A stretch of 51,902 nt of DNA from Mycobacterium sp. 852013-50091_SCH5140682 (GTDB lineage: Bacteria; Actinomycetota; Actinomycetes; Mycobacteriales; Mycobacteriaceae), in contig NZ_LZTB01000047.1 of the NCBI RefSeq assembly GCF_001665685.1, forward strand, positions 1 to 51,902, in the 5' to 3' direction. Below, in pieces: positions 25,994 through 34,273 of the stretch (positions within the stretch are counted from its first letter, which is position 1; every line of letters begins with the position of its first letter). Under the pieces are notes generated by a model. It was not told the DNA's origin, made no database searches, and worked only from the letters and a program-made list of their open reading frames with translations. The position numbers were made by a program, and so were the translations under genes.

Positions 25994-26011
25994 CCCGTCC
26001 ACCAGCGCATC

Positions 26012-26037
26012 GTTTCGGAACGACGCCAGGGGGGTAG
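26012..26037 (+). promoter_or_regulatory. SigF-type promoter of usfY
   Basis: GTTT-N16-GGGTAG. Transcription would begin near 26044, at or after the ATG at 26042, so the gene should start at ATG 26072. Confidence 0.6.
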
Positions 26038-26071
26038 CTCTATGCCAACGACCGACCCGAGAGGAGCAGTG

Positions 26072-26383
26072 ATGGGGGACACCGCCAAGGACCCAGTGGA
26101 TCACGCCCGAACCACCCGACCGCACGCCGGCGAGACGATGAAAGACACCAAGAACATGCCGGCGATCGGTCTTCTTTTCGTCGCTGTCGTGTCGTTCGTC
26201 GCGTGCCTGGCGGCCTTCGCCACCTCCCACAGCGATGTCGGCACGTGGTTGGCGGTGCTCACCGCCGTGCTGTTCGTGGCCTGCGCAGTGTGGTTCGGCG
26301 TCGAGCACCGGCGGGTGCGCCGCAATGAAGTTCAATGGCACGGAGATCACCGCGCCCACGATGGGGGATCCGCGGACCACTAG
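26072..26383 (+). CDS. usfY: UsfY-family membrane protein
   Basis: This is a 103-residue protein starting MGDTAKDPVDHARTTRPHAGE, which I recognise as the UsfY N-terminus; UsfY is encoded upstream of usfX-sigF in M. tuberculosis. Two membrane helices follow (NMPAIGLLFVAVVSFVACLAAFA; WLAVLTAVLFVACAVWFGV), then a His-rich tail. I chose ATG 26072 because GAGGAGCAG lies upstream and the in-frame ATG at 26042 would coincide with the predicted transcription start. The SigF-type promoter supports the family call. Its biochemical role is unknown. Confidence 0.8.
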   Translation: MGDTAKDPVDHARTTRPHAGETMKDTKNMPAIGLLFVAVVSFVACLAAFATSHSDVGTWLAVLTAVLFVACAVWFGVEHRRVRRNEVQWHGDHRAHDGGSADH

Positions 26384-26388
26384 GGCCG

Positions 26389-26586
26389 TCAGTCTTCGCG
26401 GTCGACGCCGTCGAGTTCGGGGTCGAGATCCACTTCAACTCGTTGTTCCTGCCAGTCGCTCTCGTTGCTCTCCAAGGGCGGGCTGCAGTTCGGTTGGATC
26501 GCATCATCGTCGCCCGGCGGTGGCTTGACATCGCGGTGCTGCTCGGCGGCGTCCGCGACCGGCACTTCGTCATCCTCGGGTTGCAT
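26389..26586 (-). CDS. Small acidic protein
   Basis: This 65-residue, very acidic protein (VPVADAAEQHRDV, then SNESDWQEQRVEVDLDPELDGVDRED) recalls short mycobacterial proteins with ADAAEQ and DWQEQ motifs. No fold or function can be named. A strong SigF-type promoter ends 10 nt before ATG 26586 and there is no ribosome site, so translation from a leaderless mRNA is likely. It converges on usfY with a 5-bp gap. Confidence 0.7.
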   Translation of the reverse strand: MQPEDDEVPVADAAEQHRDVKPPPGDDDAIQPNCSPPLESNESDWQEQRVEVDLDPELDGVDRED

Positions 26587-26596
26587 GGCAACGGGA

Positions 26597-26623
26597 GTAC
26601 CCCGCGCCGCTTCGCGCCAAAAC
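26597..26623 (-). promoter_or_regulatory. SigF-type promoter of the acidic protein gene
   Basis: Minus strand GTTT-N17-GGGTAC. The -10 ends 10 nt before ATG 26586. It is divergent from the promoter at 26633. Confidence 0.6.
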
Positions 26624-26632
26624 TCTTCGTGC

Positions 26633-26657
26633 GTTTAAGAGTGGGGTGCCAGGGTAC
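26633..26657 (+). promoter_or_regulatory. SigF-type promoter of the glycosyltransferase pair
   Basis: GTTT-N15-GGGTAC, a perfect match. The -10 ends 9 nt before ATG 26667. Confidence 0.75.
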
Positions 26658-26666
26658 TTCCGCCCC

Positions 26667-27638
26667 ATGGATGCAGGCCTCCCGCGCACGGTGCTCGCCT
26701 GGCATGTGCACGGCTCATGGATGGAGTCGTTCGTCGCCGGGCGGCATCGCTATCTGATACCCGTCAACGAGGCGGGCGATGCGGACGGGAAGGGTCTACT
26801 CGGCCGCGATTGGCCACGCGCACAAGAAATGTCGACAGACGAGCTCAGGGATCAGGACATCGACCTGATCGTGCTGCAGCGGCCGCGCGAGATCGAGTTG
26901 GCTGCAGAGCTGCTGGGCCGGCGTCCCGGCATCGACATTCCCGCGGTCTACGTCGAGCACAACGCCCCGCGGCCGGATGCCGTGGACAGTCACCATGCGC
27001 TGGCCGAGCGCATGGACATCCCGCTGATCCACGTGACCGAATTCAACAGGCTCATGTGGGACAGCGGTATTGCCCCCACCAAGGTGATCACTCACGGCAT
27101 CGCCGACCCCGGCAACCTCTACACGGGCGACGTGGCGGCAGCGGCGACCATGATCAACGAACCACTGCGCCGGTGGCGCACCGTGGGCGCCGACCTGCTG
27201 GCCGAGCTCAGCAGCCAGGTTCCGATCGACGTGTGGGGCATCGGATCCCACGAACTCAATCGCAAAGGCGCTCTCGCCGGGGTGCGGGGTAAAGGCGACG
27301 TACCGCACCCCCGCGTGTTGTACCAAATCGCCCGCCGGCGAGTGTATCTGCACACCGCACGATGGACGTCGCTGGGATTGTCCTTGATCGAGGCGATGTT
27401 CCTCGGCATGCCGATCGTTGCCGTCGGCTCGACGATGGCGCCCATGACGGTGCTCGCCGAGGCGGGCGTGGTGAGCGCGGACGTGAAGACACTCGCCTAC
27501 GCACTGCAGGGATTCGTGGCTGATGCATCCGCGGCTGCGATCGCCGGCAAGGCGGCGCGCGCGTACGCGCTGGCGCACTTCGGCCTCGACCGGTTCCTCA
27601 AGGACTGGGACCGGGTGATCGCCGAATGCTGCCGATGA
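26667..27638 (+). CDS. Glycosyltransferase (GT-B, family 1-like)
   Basis: This 323-residue GT-B glycosyltransferase has an N-terminal acceptor domain ([19 protein letters not shown]) and a C-terminal donor domain with [21 protein letters not shown], which holds the conserved Glu. I chose ATG 26667 because the longer frame from 26646 starts inside the SigF-type promoter. It lies 19 nt upstream of a second glycosyltransferase and the two are likely co-transcribed. The product may be a stress-induced glycan or glycolipid; donor and acceptor are unknown. Confidence 0.85.
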   Translation: MDAGLPRTVLAWHVHGSWMESFVAGRHRYLIPVNEAGDADGKGLLGRDWPRAQEMSTDELRDQDIDLIVLQRPREIELAAELLGRRPGIDIPAVYVEHNAPRPDAVDSHHALAERMDIPLIHVTEFNRLMWDSGIAPTKVITHGIADPGNLYTGDVAAAATMINEPLRRWRTVGADLLAELSSQVPIDVWGIGSHELNRKGALAGVRGKGDVPHPRVLYQIARRRVYLHTARWTSLGLSLIEAMFLGMPIVAVGSTMAPMTVLAEAGVVSADVKTLAYALQGFVADASAAAIAGKAARAYALAHFGLDRFLKDWDRVIAECCR

Positions 27639-27657
27639 ACTCCGGAAGGAATTGCGA

Positions 27658-28893
27658 ATGAAGATTGCAATGGTCTCTGAGCATGGCAGCCCGCTGGCCG
27701 CACTCGGGGGCGTCGATGCAGCCGGCCAGAACGTCCATGTGGCAGCGCTTTCCGCCGCTTTGGCCCGCCGCGGCCATGAAGTCGTCGTCTATACCCGACG
27801 CGACGACCGGGGCCTTCCGGACCGGATGACCACCGCGGACGGATACACCGTCGTCCACGTCCCGGCCGGTCCTGCCGAACACATTCCGAAGGACGAACTG
27901 CTGCAATACATGGGGGAGTTCGCCCGGTTCCTCGACAGCGATTGGACAGCCCACCGTCCGGATGTGGTGCACGCGCACTTCTGGATGTCGGGAGTGGCCA
28001 GCCAGCTGGCCGCACGACACCTGAATCTCCCTGCGGTCCAAACCTTTCACGCGCTCGGTGTGGTCAAGCGCAGGCATCAGGGGACCGATGACACGAGCCC
28101 ACCGGAGCGGCTCAAGCTGGAGAGCATGGTGGCGCGTTGTGCCACCTGGGTGGCCGCGACCTGCACCGACGAGGTGTTCGAACTCATGCGCCTTGGCCGG
28201 TCGCGCAGCCGGACGTCGGTGGTGCCGTGCGGCGTCGATCTGGACCTGTTCACACCGGAAGGCCCCAAGTCGCGCCGTGGCGCGGCGCACCGCATCGTCA
28301 GTGTCGGTCGGTTCGTGCCCCGCAAAGGTTTTGATCTCGCCATCCGCGCATTGGCCGGCATCCCCGACACGGAATTGGTGATCGTGGGTGGGCCCGACCG
28401 AGCCGCGCTCAGGCGCGATCCCGAGGCGCGCCGGTTGAAGGCGCTGGCCCGGGAACTCGGCGTGGACGACCGGGTCAAGCTGTGCGGATCGGTGGCCCGC
28501 GCGAACATGCCTGCTGTCCTGCGGTCGGCCGATATCGTCGCGTGCACACCGTGGTACGAGCCCTTCGGCATGGTGCCACTGGAGGCGATGGCGTGCGGGG
28601 TGCCCGTCGTGGCATCGGCGGTCGGCGGCATGCTCGACACGGTTGTGCACGATGTGACGGGTCGACTCGTTCCGCCGAAGCGGTCGGACCTCTTGGCTGA
28701 CACGTTGAACAGTCTTCTGCGCGACGACTTCCTGCGGCGCAGCCTCGGAGCAGCGGGCCGGGACCGCGCTCGGTCACGGTATTCGTGGGACCGGATCGCA
28801 GCTGACACCTTGCGGGTTTACGACCGCGTCGGTCCTGCCGCGTACGTACCGCCGGTAGTATCCGCTGACGCCTCCGAGAGTGCTGTTCAATGA
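27658..28893 (+). CDS. Glycosyltransferase family 4-type
   Basis: This 411-residue GT-B enzyme opens with [31 protein letters not shown], where the Gly-rich loop is typical of sucrose-phosphate-synthase-like GT4 enzymes. The donor-binding [20 protein letters not shown] (E-x7-E) lies near residue 310. [17 protein letters not shown] is the usual linker strand. GGAAGGA precedes ATG 27658. It is the second gene of the SigF-type pair. Its stop overlaps a 46-codon reading frame as ATGA. Confidence 0.9.
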   Translation: MKIAMVSEHGSPLAALGGVDAAGQNVHVAALSAALARRGHEVVVYTRRDDRGLPDRMTTADGYTVVHVPAGPAEHIPKDELLQYMGEFARFLDSDWTAHRPDVVHAHFWMSGVASQLAARHLNLPAVQTFHALGVVKRRHQGTDDTSPPERLKLESMVARCATWVAATCTDEVFELMRLGRSRSRTSVVPCGVDLDLFTPEGPKSRRGAAHRIVSVGRFVPRKGFDLAIRALAGIPDTELVIVGGPDRAALRRDPEARRLKALARELGVDDRVKLCGSVARANMPAVLRSADIVACTPWYEPFGMVPLEAMACGVPVVASAVGGMLDTVVHDVTGRLVPPKRSDLLADTLNSLLRDDFLRRSLGAAGRDRARSRYSWDRIAADTLRVYDRVGPAAYVPPVVSADASESAVQ

Positions 28894-29030
28894 TGGGATT
28901 TCGCACCGTCCAGCAGCGCGACCGCATGTTCGACCGCGGCAGGCAGCCGCCGGATTCTGACGGGGCCCCACTGACTTTCGGCCGATCCGACGGGTCGGCG
29001 ACGGTCACTTCGTTGGTGCCCAAGAGTTAG
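28890..29030 (+). CDS. Possible 46-residue protein coupled to the glycosyltransferase
   Basis: An ATG at 28890 overlaps the glycosyltransferase stop as ATGA and opens 46 codons ([17 protein letters not shown] ... TSLVPKS) ending at TAG 29028-29030. The frame fills the whole gap up to the convergent topoisomerase gene and overlaps its 3' end by 4 bp. The overlap style fits a real operon member, but the protein matches nothing I know. The complementary strand also shows a protein-like frame ([18 protein letters not shown]), so this could instead be a remnant of another gene. Confidence 0.35.
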   Translation: MMGFRTVQQRDRMFDRGRQPPDSDGAPLTFGRSDGSATVTSLVPKS

Positions 29031-30040
29031 CGCGACACCTTGCGGATCAGTCGTGCCGTGCCGCGCCCCAGGATGGCCTGTCGTTTGTCGGCGTCCCTGG
29101 TGCGCGCTGACCGCCGTACGCTCGTCGCGATCGTGAGGCCTTCCCGGTAGGCCTTCGGCACTCGCGGATCGATATAGGCGCTGCGCGCGACAGCTGGGGT
29201 GTTGCCGAGTTCTTCGGCGACCTCCCGTACCACCGCCGCCTCGACCCTCTTGATCACTTTGTCGTCGACTGGAGGATCCGCGTCGGCGAATGCCGCAGCC
29301 GCCAGCACCGTGCCGTGCCAGGTGCGCAGGTCCTTGACGGTGTATTCGTCGCCGACCATCTGCTTGAACCGAGCGTTGAGATCGTCGGCATGAATTGCGC
29401 TGAACCCGTCACCGTTTCGGTACGACAGCAGGCGGTGGTCGGATCCGGCGGCGCGTCGCAGACTGCGGACGGCGCGGACCGTGTCCGGGTCTTCGATATC
29501 GAGGACCCGACGCACACCGCTTTTCGCGGGATAGTCGAATTCGACCGAGCCGGAATGCACGGTGACGTGTTCGCCCATCAGCGTGGCGATGCCAAAGGAG
29601 TTGTTCTCTTCCGCGTATTGATCACCGCCGGCGCGGAAGTAGCCAAGATCCAGCAGCCGTAGGCCGACTGCGAGCACCCGCTGCCTCGACAGTCCCGGCC
29701 GCCGCAGGTCGGCGGCCACAGCGCCGCGCCAATCCGGTAGCAGCGCAGACATTTCCAACACGCGATCGAACTTCTCTTCGCTCCGGTCCTCATGCCACTG
29801 CGGGTGGTAGAGATACTGGCGGCGGCCTGCCGCGTCGGTCCCGACGGCCTGGATGTGACCGTCGGGACGCGGACAGATCCATACGTTCTTCCAGGCCGGC
29901 GGGATCACCAGCTCCTCAATACGTTGCAGCACTCTCGGCGAGGTCACCCGTTCGCCGTCGTCGGTGTGGTAGCTGAAACCACGACCGCGACGTACCCGGT
30001 GTAGACCTGGACCGCCGACTACGCTGCGGCGCAGGCGCAT
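29027..30040 (-). CDS. DNA topoisomerase IB
   Basis: This 337-residue poxvirus-type topoisomerase IB, found in only some bacteria, relaxes supercoils by nicking one strand through a 3'-phosphotyrosine. The N-terminal domain has IPPAWKNVWICPRPDGHIQAVGTDAAGRRQYLYHP. The catalytic domain has RSLRRAAG..., the RTWHGT segment and the nucleophile Tyr in VARSAYIDPRV near residue 290. It starts 30 nt after the stop of a STAS gene on the same strand, so both are likely one operon. Confidence 0.93.
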   Translation of the reverse strand: MRLRRSVVGGPGLHRVRRGRGFSYHTDDGERVTSPRVLQRIEELVIPPAWKNVWICPRPDGHIQAVGTDAAGRRQYLYHPQWHEDRSEEKFDRVLEMSALLPDWRGAVAADLRRPGLSRQRVLAVGLRLLDLGYFRAGGDQYAEENNSFGIATLMGEHVTVHSGSVEFDYPAKSGVRRVLDIEDPDTVRAVRSLRRAAGSDHRLLSYRNGDGFSAIHADDLNARFKQMVGDEYTVKDLRTWHGTVLAAAAFADADPPVDDKVIKRVEAAVVREVAEELGNTPAVARSAYIDPRVPKAYREGLTIATSVRRSARTRDADKRQAILGRGTARLIRKVSR

Positions 30041-30070
30041 CGCGACCGACGCCGGCCTGGATGCGGACGA

Positions 30071-30517
30071 TCACACAGCAAAGATGGAATCCGTTGCGAC
30101 GCCCCTGTGGGAGAAGCCGCTGCGCAGCCTCGACAAGGCGGCTTTGACCGTTGGGGCGGCGGGTAATTGTCCATCGGGGTCGCAGATTCGGAGCACTCGC
30201 AACACTGCCGCGCTCGGTACGAGCGCCCAGCCCACACCCTCGCGGGCGCAGCGCATGTTCAGGTTGTGAAGCACGGGAACGGACGACACCGAGAAGAACT
30301 GTACGGATTGCAGGTCGAGGATGAGCCCTTTGCTGCGGCTGATGTGCCCCATCGCATACTCGGCGAATTGCCGCGAGTTGGCGGCATCCAGTTCACCGCG
30401 GACAGTCACCAGTGCCGTCGATGGCCGCACCCAGCCGGTGCTGAAGCCTGCCATCTGATCGCCACGGAGGTCGGACTGCTTACCCGCAAGAGGGGGCGCC
30501 ACGTTAAGTATGGACAC
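30071..30517 (-). CDS. STAS-domain anti-anti-sigma factor-like protein
   Basis: This 148-residue protein has a STAS domain at about residues 30-125: ALVTVRGELDAANSRQFAEYAM, GLILDLQSVQFFSVSSVPVLHNL and GWALVPSAAVLRVLRI. In SpoIIAA-type antagonists the phosphorylated Ser lies in DSSG; here the run is VSSV, so the serines remain but their flanks differ. I chose GTG 30517 because GGAGG ends 4 nt upstream; the longer frame to 30559 has no ribosome site. In this context it may tune the SigF anti-sigma factor (inference). It leads a two-gene operon with topoisomerase IB. Confidence 0.82.
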   Translation of the reverse strand: MSILNVAPPLAGKQSDLRGDQMAGFSTGWVRPSTALVTVRGELDAANSRQFAEYAMGHISRSKGLILDLQSVQFFSVSSVPVLHNLNMRCAREGVGWALVPSAAVLRVLRICDPDGQLPAAPTVKAALSRLRSGFSHRGVATDSIFAV

Positions 30518-30802
30518 GTTGCCTCCATCAATCGAAAAATGTCGATTCATACATGGCACGCAAACGAGCTCTGGTTTTTCAAAGCAATGGGCGTAGGGGA
30601 GTCAATCAGCTCTACGCACCAACGCGCGTGTTCGGCTGTTAACTCAACCTGGTCATGACTCTACGTCGCGGCAGCGCTATGGACAATCGGCATAAGGGAC
30701 TTCTCATGGTTGCTTGCGCAAATTGGAACGGTAAAACCCCAGGTGACCCCTAATTGACGGGGATGTTTCCAGAATTGTCACAGACAAGCGCGATGACGAT
30801 TC
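30518..30802. other. Intergenic gap between the catalase and STAS genes
   Basis: This 285-bp stretch is less GC-rich than its surroundings and holds no convincing gene. A hairpin (30772-30780 with 30794-30802, 8 of 9 pairs) directly follows the catalase stop and may act as its terminator. No SigF-type promoter was found for the STAS gene. Confidence 0.4.
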
Positions 30803-32911
30803 TCAGGCGGGAATCATGTCGGTCACCCGGTCCCATGCCCGGTGTCGTTCGAGGGCTCCGACGAGCGCATCGGTGAACGCGTCGTCGAGGTCATCGCCGC
30901 TCGTACTCGACGTGATAACTCCGGCATCAGAGGCGTCTCCGGACCCGTTGACCGGTCGGGTTCTCACACCGGCCACCTGCAAGACGTCGATGCCTGCACC
31001 GAACGCGGCGATGGGCTTCAGGTGCTTGTACGCCTCGCGTACGAAATGAACCATCGCTCCGTCTTGTGCGAGCTGTTCGGCGGATTCCGCTCCGCCCGGT
31101 ACCAGGACCGCGTCGTAGAGCGCCGACGAGGTTGTATTGATGCCCAGGTCCACCGCGAGTTCGTGGCCGGTGTCGCACCACAGCGTGCCGCCGCCGACCG
31201 TGCTGATGATGTCGACCGTAGCGCCGAGGTTGCGCAGCGCCGCGGCTGCGCGCTCGATCCCACGAACATCGACCCCACCTGCCGCAAGGACGGCGATGCG
31301 TCGCGTGTCGATCGTGTCGGGGACCGCATTGAGCTGCGACAAGGCGGGTGACGGTGCGTGACGGACATCGATGGATACTTCTGCCGGTGCGGTGAGGCCC
31401 AGCTTCGCGGCTACGCGTGTGGCGAGATCGTGGTCGATCAGATTGAGTTGTTCGACCACCCGCGGCCGTATGCCGGTCTCGGGCCCGACTTTGCCCAGTT
31501 CGAATGCGAACGCGGCGACAATGTGTTCGGCCTCGACGGGAGACATGCTGTCCCAGAACATGCGTGGTTGGCTGTAGTAGTCCTTGAAGCTCTCCGCGCG
31601 TTGGCGGATCTTGTGGCCGTCCACGCGTTCGGTGTAATGCCGGAAGACGTCCTCATCGGCAAGTGCGGGACAGCCGCCGCCGAGGGTGTTCTTGTAGTAG
31701 CTCGTCGCCCCCTGGGCGATCGTGTGCTGGCCGTAGCCATCGCGCTGGTTGTTGCGAACATCGGCAATGGGACGGTTTACGGGGAGGTGGGCGAAGTTCG
31801 GACCGCCCAACCGGATGAGCTGCGTATCGAGGTAGGAAAAGTTGCGGAACTGCAGCAGCGGATCGTTGGTGAAATCGATTCCGGGCACAAGGTTGGCCGT
31901 GTGGAACGCCACCTGTTCGGTCTCGGCGAAAAAGTTGTCCGGGTTGCGATCCAGCACCATCCGTCCCACCGGAAGCACCGGCACCCGTTCCTCCGGAACG
32001 AACTTGGTGGCATCGAGCAGGTCGAAGGGGAACTCGAATTCGTCGGACTCGGGGATTAGTTGGACCCCGAGCTCCCATTCCGGATAGTGGCCCGCCTCGA
32101 TCGACTCCCACAGATCGCGTCGGTTGAAATCCGGGTCCTTGCCTGCGATCTGCTGGCATTCCTCCCAGATGAGCGAGTGCACGCCGAGCTGCGGCTTCCA
32201 GTGGAACTTGACGAAAACCCCTTGGCCGGAGGCGTTCACGAGACGGAACGTGTGCACGCCGAACCCCTGCATCATCCGGTAGCTACGCGGCAGCGCTCGG
32301 TCGGACATCAACCACATGATCGCGTGCAGTGTTTCCGGCTGCAGTGACACGAAGTCCCACAGGGTGTTGTGCGCCGACGCGGCTTGCGGGATCTCGTTGT
32401 TCGGCTCGGGTTTGACGGCGTGGACGAAGTCGGGGAACTTGATGCCGTCCTGGATGAAGAAGACGGGGAAATTGTTTCCCACAAGGTCGTAATTGCCCTG
32501 TTCGGTGTAGAACTTCGTGGCGAACCCGCGAACGTCACGGACGGTGTCGGCCGAGCCACGCGAGCCGGCCACGGTGGAGAACCGGACGAACACGGGCGTT
32601 CGCAGGCCTGGTGTGGTGAGGAATTTGGCCGCGGTGAACTCAGCCAGACCGTCGTCATATGACTCGAAATAGCCATACGCGCCAGCCCCTCTGGCGTGCA
32701 CGACCCGTTCCGGAATGCGCTCGTGGTCGAAGTGGGTCACCTTCTCCCTGGCGTGGAAGTCCTCCAGCAGCGTTGGGCCACGTTCACCGGCGGTCAGGGC
32801 GTCATCGGTGTGGTCGATCCGCACGCCCTGCTGGGTGGTCAAATACCCCTTGCCATTGTCGACTCGGGCGTCGTCGAGTTGTTGTTGCTTCGGGTTTGGG
32901 GTGTTGTTCAC
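30803..32911 (-). CDS. katE: Large-subunit clade 2 catalase (KatE/HPII type)
   Basis: This 702-residue monofunctional haem catalase has catalytic His72 in [15 protein letters not shown], the distal Asn in [10 protein letters not shown] and the proximal haem-ligand Tyr in [15 protein letters not shown]. The extra C-terminal DJ-1/PfpI-like domain (about residues 535-702: [28 protein letters not shown]) marks the large clade. It breaks down hydrogen peroxide in the cytoplasm. The start is GTG 32911 with AGAGGA upstream, since the ATG at 32924 runs into a stop at once. A perfect SigF-type promoter lies upstream. Confidence 0.95.
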   Translation of the reverse strand: MNNTPNPKQQQLDDARVDNGKGYLTTQQGVRIDHTDDALTAGERGPTLLEDFHAREKVTHFDHERIPERVVHARGAGAYGYFESYDDGLAEFTAAKFLTTPGLRTPVFVRFSTVAGSRGSADTVRDVRGFATKFYTEQGNYDLVGNNFPVFFIQDGIKFPDFVHAVKPEPNNEIPQAASAHNTLWDFVSLQPETLHAIMWLMSDRALPRSYRMMQGFGVHTFRLVNASGQGVFVKFHWKPQLGVHSLIWEECQQIAGKDPDFNRRDLWESIEAGHYPEWELGVQLIPESDEFEFPFDLLDATKFVPEERVPVLPVGRMVLDRNPDNFFAETEQVAFHTANLVPGIDFTNDPLLQFRNFSYLDTQLIRLGGPNFAHLPVNRPIADVRNNQRDGYGQHTIAQGATSYYKNTLGGGCPALADEDVFRHYTERVDGHKIRQRAESFKDYYSQPRMFWDSMSPVEAEHIVAAFAFELGKVGPETGIRPRVVEQLNLIDHDLATRVAAKLGLTAPAEVSIDVRHAPSPALSQLNAVPDTIDTRRIAVLAAGGVDVRGIERAAAALRNLGATVDIISTVGGGTLWCDTGHELAVDLGINTTSSALYDAVLVPGGAESAEQLAQDGAMVHFVREAYKHLKPIAAFGAGIDVLQVAGVRTRPVNGSGDASDAGVITSSTSGDDLDDAFTDALVGALERHRAWDRVTDMIPA

Positions 32912-32944
32912 GCGATTCCTCTCATGGTGGGACCTCCGCGCTGA

Positions 32945-32969
32945 GTACCCGAGGCGGACGAAGGCAAAC
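32945..32969 (-). promoter_or_regulatory. SigF promoter of katE
   Basis: Minus strand (G)GTTT-N15-GGGTAC: a perfect consensus match, 33 nt before the GTG start. Confidence 0.8.
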
Positions 32970-32984
32970 CAGGTGGAATCGCGG

Positions 32985-34007
32985 TCAGAGAGAGGCGGCC
33001 CTCGCGTAATCGCGGGCGACCGCGTCCTCGACTGACGCGGGCGTCACTCGCTTGACGAAATCACCGAGGTACCGAAGTGCGCGCCGTCCTTCCGGAAGGA
33101 TGTCGGCGGCCAGCGGGAAGTCGTGGATCTGGCCGTCCCACAGGTGCAGGTCGCACTGTGCGCCCGCATCGATCATCCGCCGATACATCAATTCTGCGTC
33201 GGACAACAGGAATTCATCTGTGCTGACGTGAATCGCCACGGGCGGCATGTTTTCCAGTTCCGCGTCGACCGGCGAGACGATCCGCCGGTTGAAACGGCCT
33301 CGAGCTTGCGCGGTGAGGTAGCGGGAGAACGCCGTCATGGCGCGGGCAGTGAACATCGAGCATCGTGACTGAGGCTGTGCCAGACGGTGCGCGGAATCGA
33401 GATCGGTCAAAGGCGAGATCGCCGCGACGCCCGCCGTTGGCGTGCGCCCCCGGCGCAGGAGTTCGAGCGCGGTCGCCAGCGCGAGATATCCGCCGGCAGA
33501 GTCTCCCGCCAGGACGATCTCGTGGTCGCGGTAGCCCCGGCGCAGGAGCCAGCGCAGTCCGTCCAGAGCGTCGGCGACGGCGGCCGACGGTCCGTACGAC
33601 GGGAGCATCCGGTAGCCGACGTTGAGAACCTCCGCGTCCGCGGCACGCGACAACCGTGCCACCAGTGATCGGTGTGTGTTGAGGCCACAGGTCAGAAACG
33701 CGCCACCATGCAGGTACAGCACGGCGCGCCGGGCGGAAGTTCCCGGCGCACAAACCAACTCAGCGGGACATGTGGGCAGCTCGACGCGCCGTATCGACAC
33801 GGCAGGCGGGTGGGGCGCCCAGCCTGCGATGCGATCGACGGAGTCGAGCGGCCAGTGCAGGTTCGGTTGCAGTGCCCACAGCCGTACGGCGTTCTTGACG
33901 AGAAGTCGGCAGCCGGCTGCCAGTGCCATCGACTGCGGGCTGCGGCCGCGATGGTGGTGGCGACTTCCCGAGTGCACGGCGCTCGATTTGCCCTGCGCTT
34001 TCCCCAT
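32985..34007 (-). CDS. Alpha/beta hydrolase, HSL-type esterase/lipase
   Basis: This 340-residue hydrolase of the hormone-sensitive-lipase family has the oxyanion-hole LHGGAF near residue 100 and the nucleophile elbow GDSAGG near residue 170. The acid is in STDEFLL and the His in DGQIHDFPL. It probably cleaves short acyl esters. I chose ATG 34007 (MGKAQGK) because AGGAG lies upstream and the longer frame to 34073 runs through a perfect SigF-type promoter. Confidence 0.88.
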   Translation of the reverse strand: MGKAQGKSSAVHSGSRHHHRGRSPQSMALAAGCRLLVKNAVRLWALQPNLHWPLDSVDRIAGWAPHPPAVSIRRVELPTCPAELVCAPGTSARRAVLYLHGGAFLTCGLNTHRSLVARLSRAADAEVLNVGYRMLPSYGPSAAVADALDGLRWLLRRGYRDHEIVLAGDSAGGYLALATALELLRRGRTPTAGVAAISPLTDLDSAHRLAQPQSRCSMFTARAMTAFSRYLTAQARGRFNRRIVSPVDAELENMPPVAIHVSTDEFLLSDAELMYRRMIDAGAQCDLHLWDGQIHDFPLAADILPEGRRALRYLGDFVKRVTPASVEDAVARDYARAASL

Positions 34008-34034
34008 GGCGTTCAACTCCTGTCCTCTGGATGG

Positions 34035-34059
34035 ATACCCGCAGGTGAGGGGTTGAAAC
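34035..34059 (-). promoter_or_regulatory. SigF promoter of the HSL-type hydrolase
   Basis: Minus strand GTTT-N15-GGGTAT, a perfect match. It lies inside the longer reading frame and so decides the start at 34007. Confidence 0.75.
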
Positions 34060-34211
34060 GCGAGTTCCGCCAATCATGTTCCGCACGTGATCATCTCGCC
34101 CAGGGGCAGTCGTCGTCGCTGATGTCCGCTGCTGAAGTCCGTACCTGCGACGGTGTTTCAGTCAACCGCGCCGTCAGCAGTCATATCGGTCGATTACCCA
34201 GCGGTCCCGCG

Positions 34212-34236
34212 GTTACTCCTACAGGCGGGCGGGTAC
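34212..34236 (+). promoter_or_regulatory. SigF-type promoter of the TPP-enzyme operon
   Basis: GTTA-N15-GGGTAC: one change in the -35, perfect -10; 37 nt before the ATG. Confidence 0.65.
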
Positions 34237-34273
34237 TCGGCGAGCGGAGCTGGACACACGCGAGGGAGGCGGC

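Noticed and set aside
26042..26071. usfY start at ATG 26042
   Set aside because: It would lie at the predicted transcription start; ATG 26072 has GAGGAG and gives the family N-terminus MGDT.
33988..34073. Start of the HSL-type hydrolase at 34073
   Set aside because: The extra codons run through a perfect SigF-type promoter; ATG 34007 has its own ribosome site.
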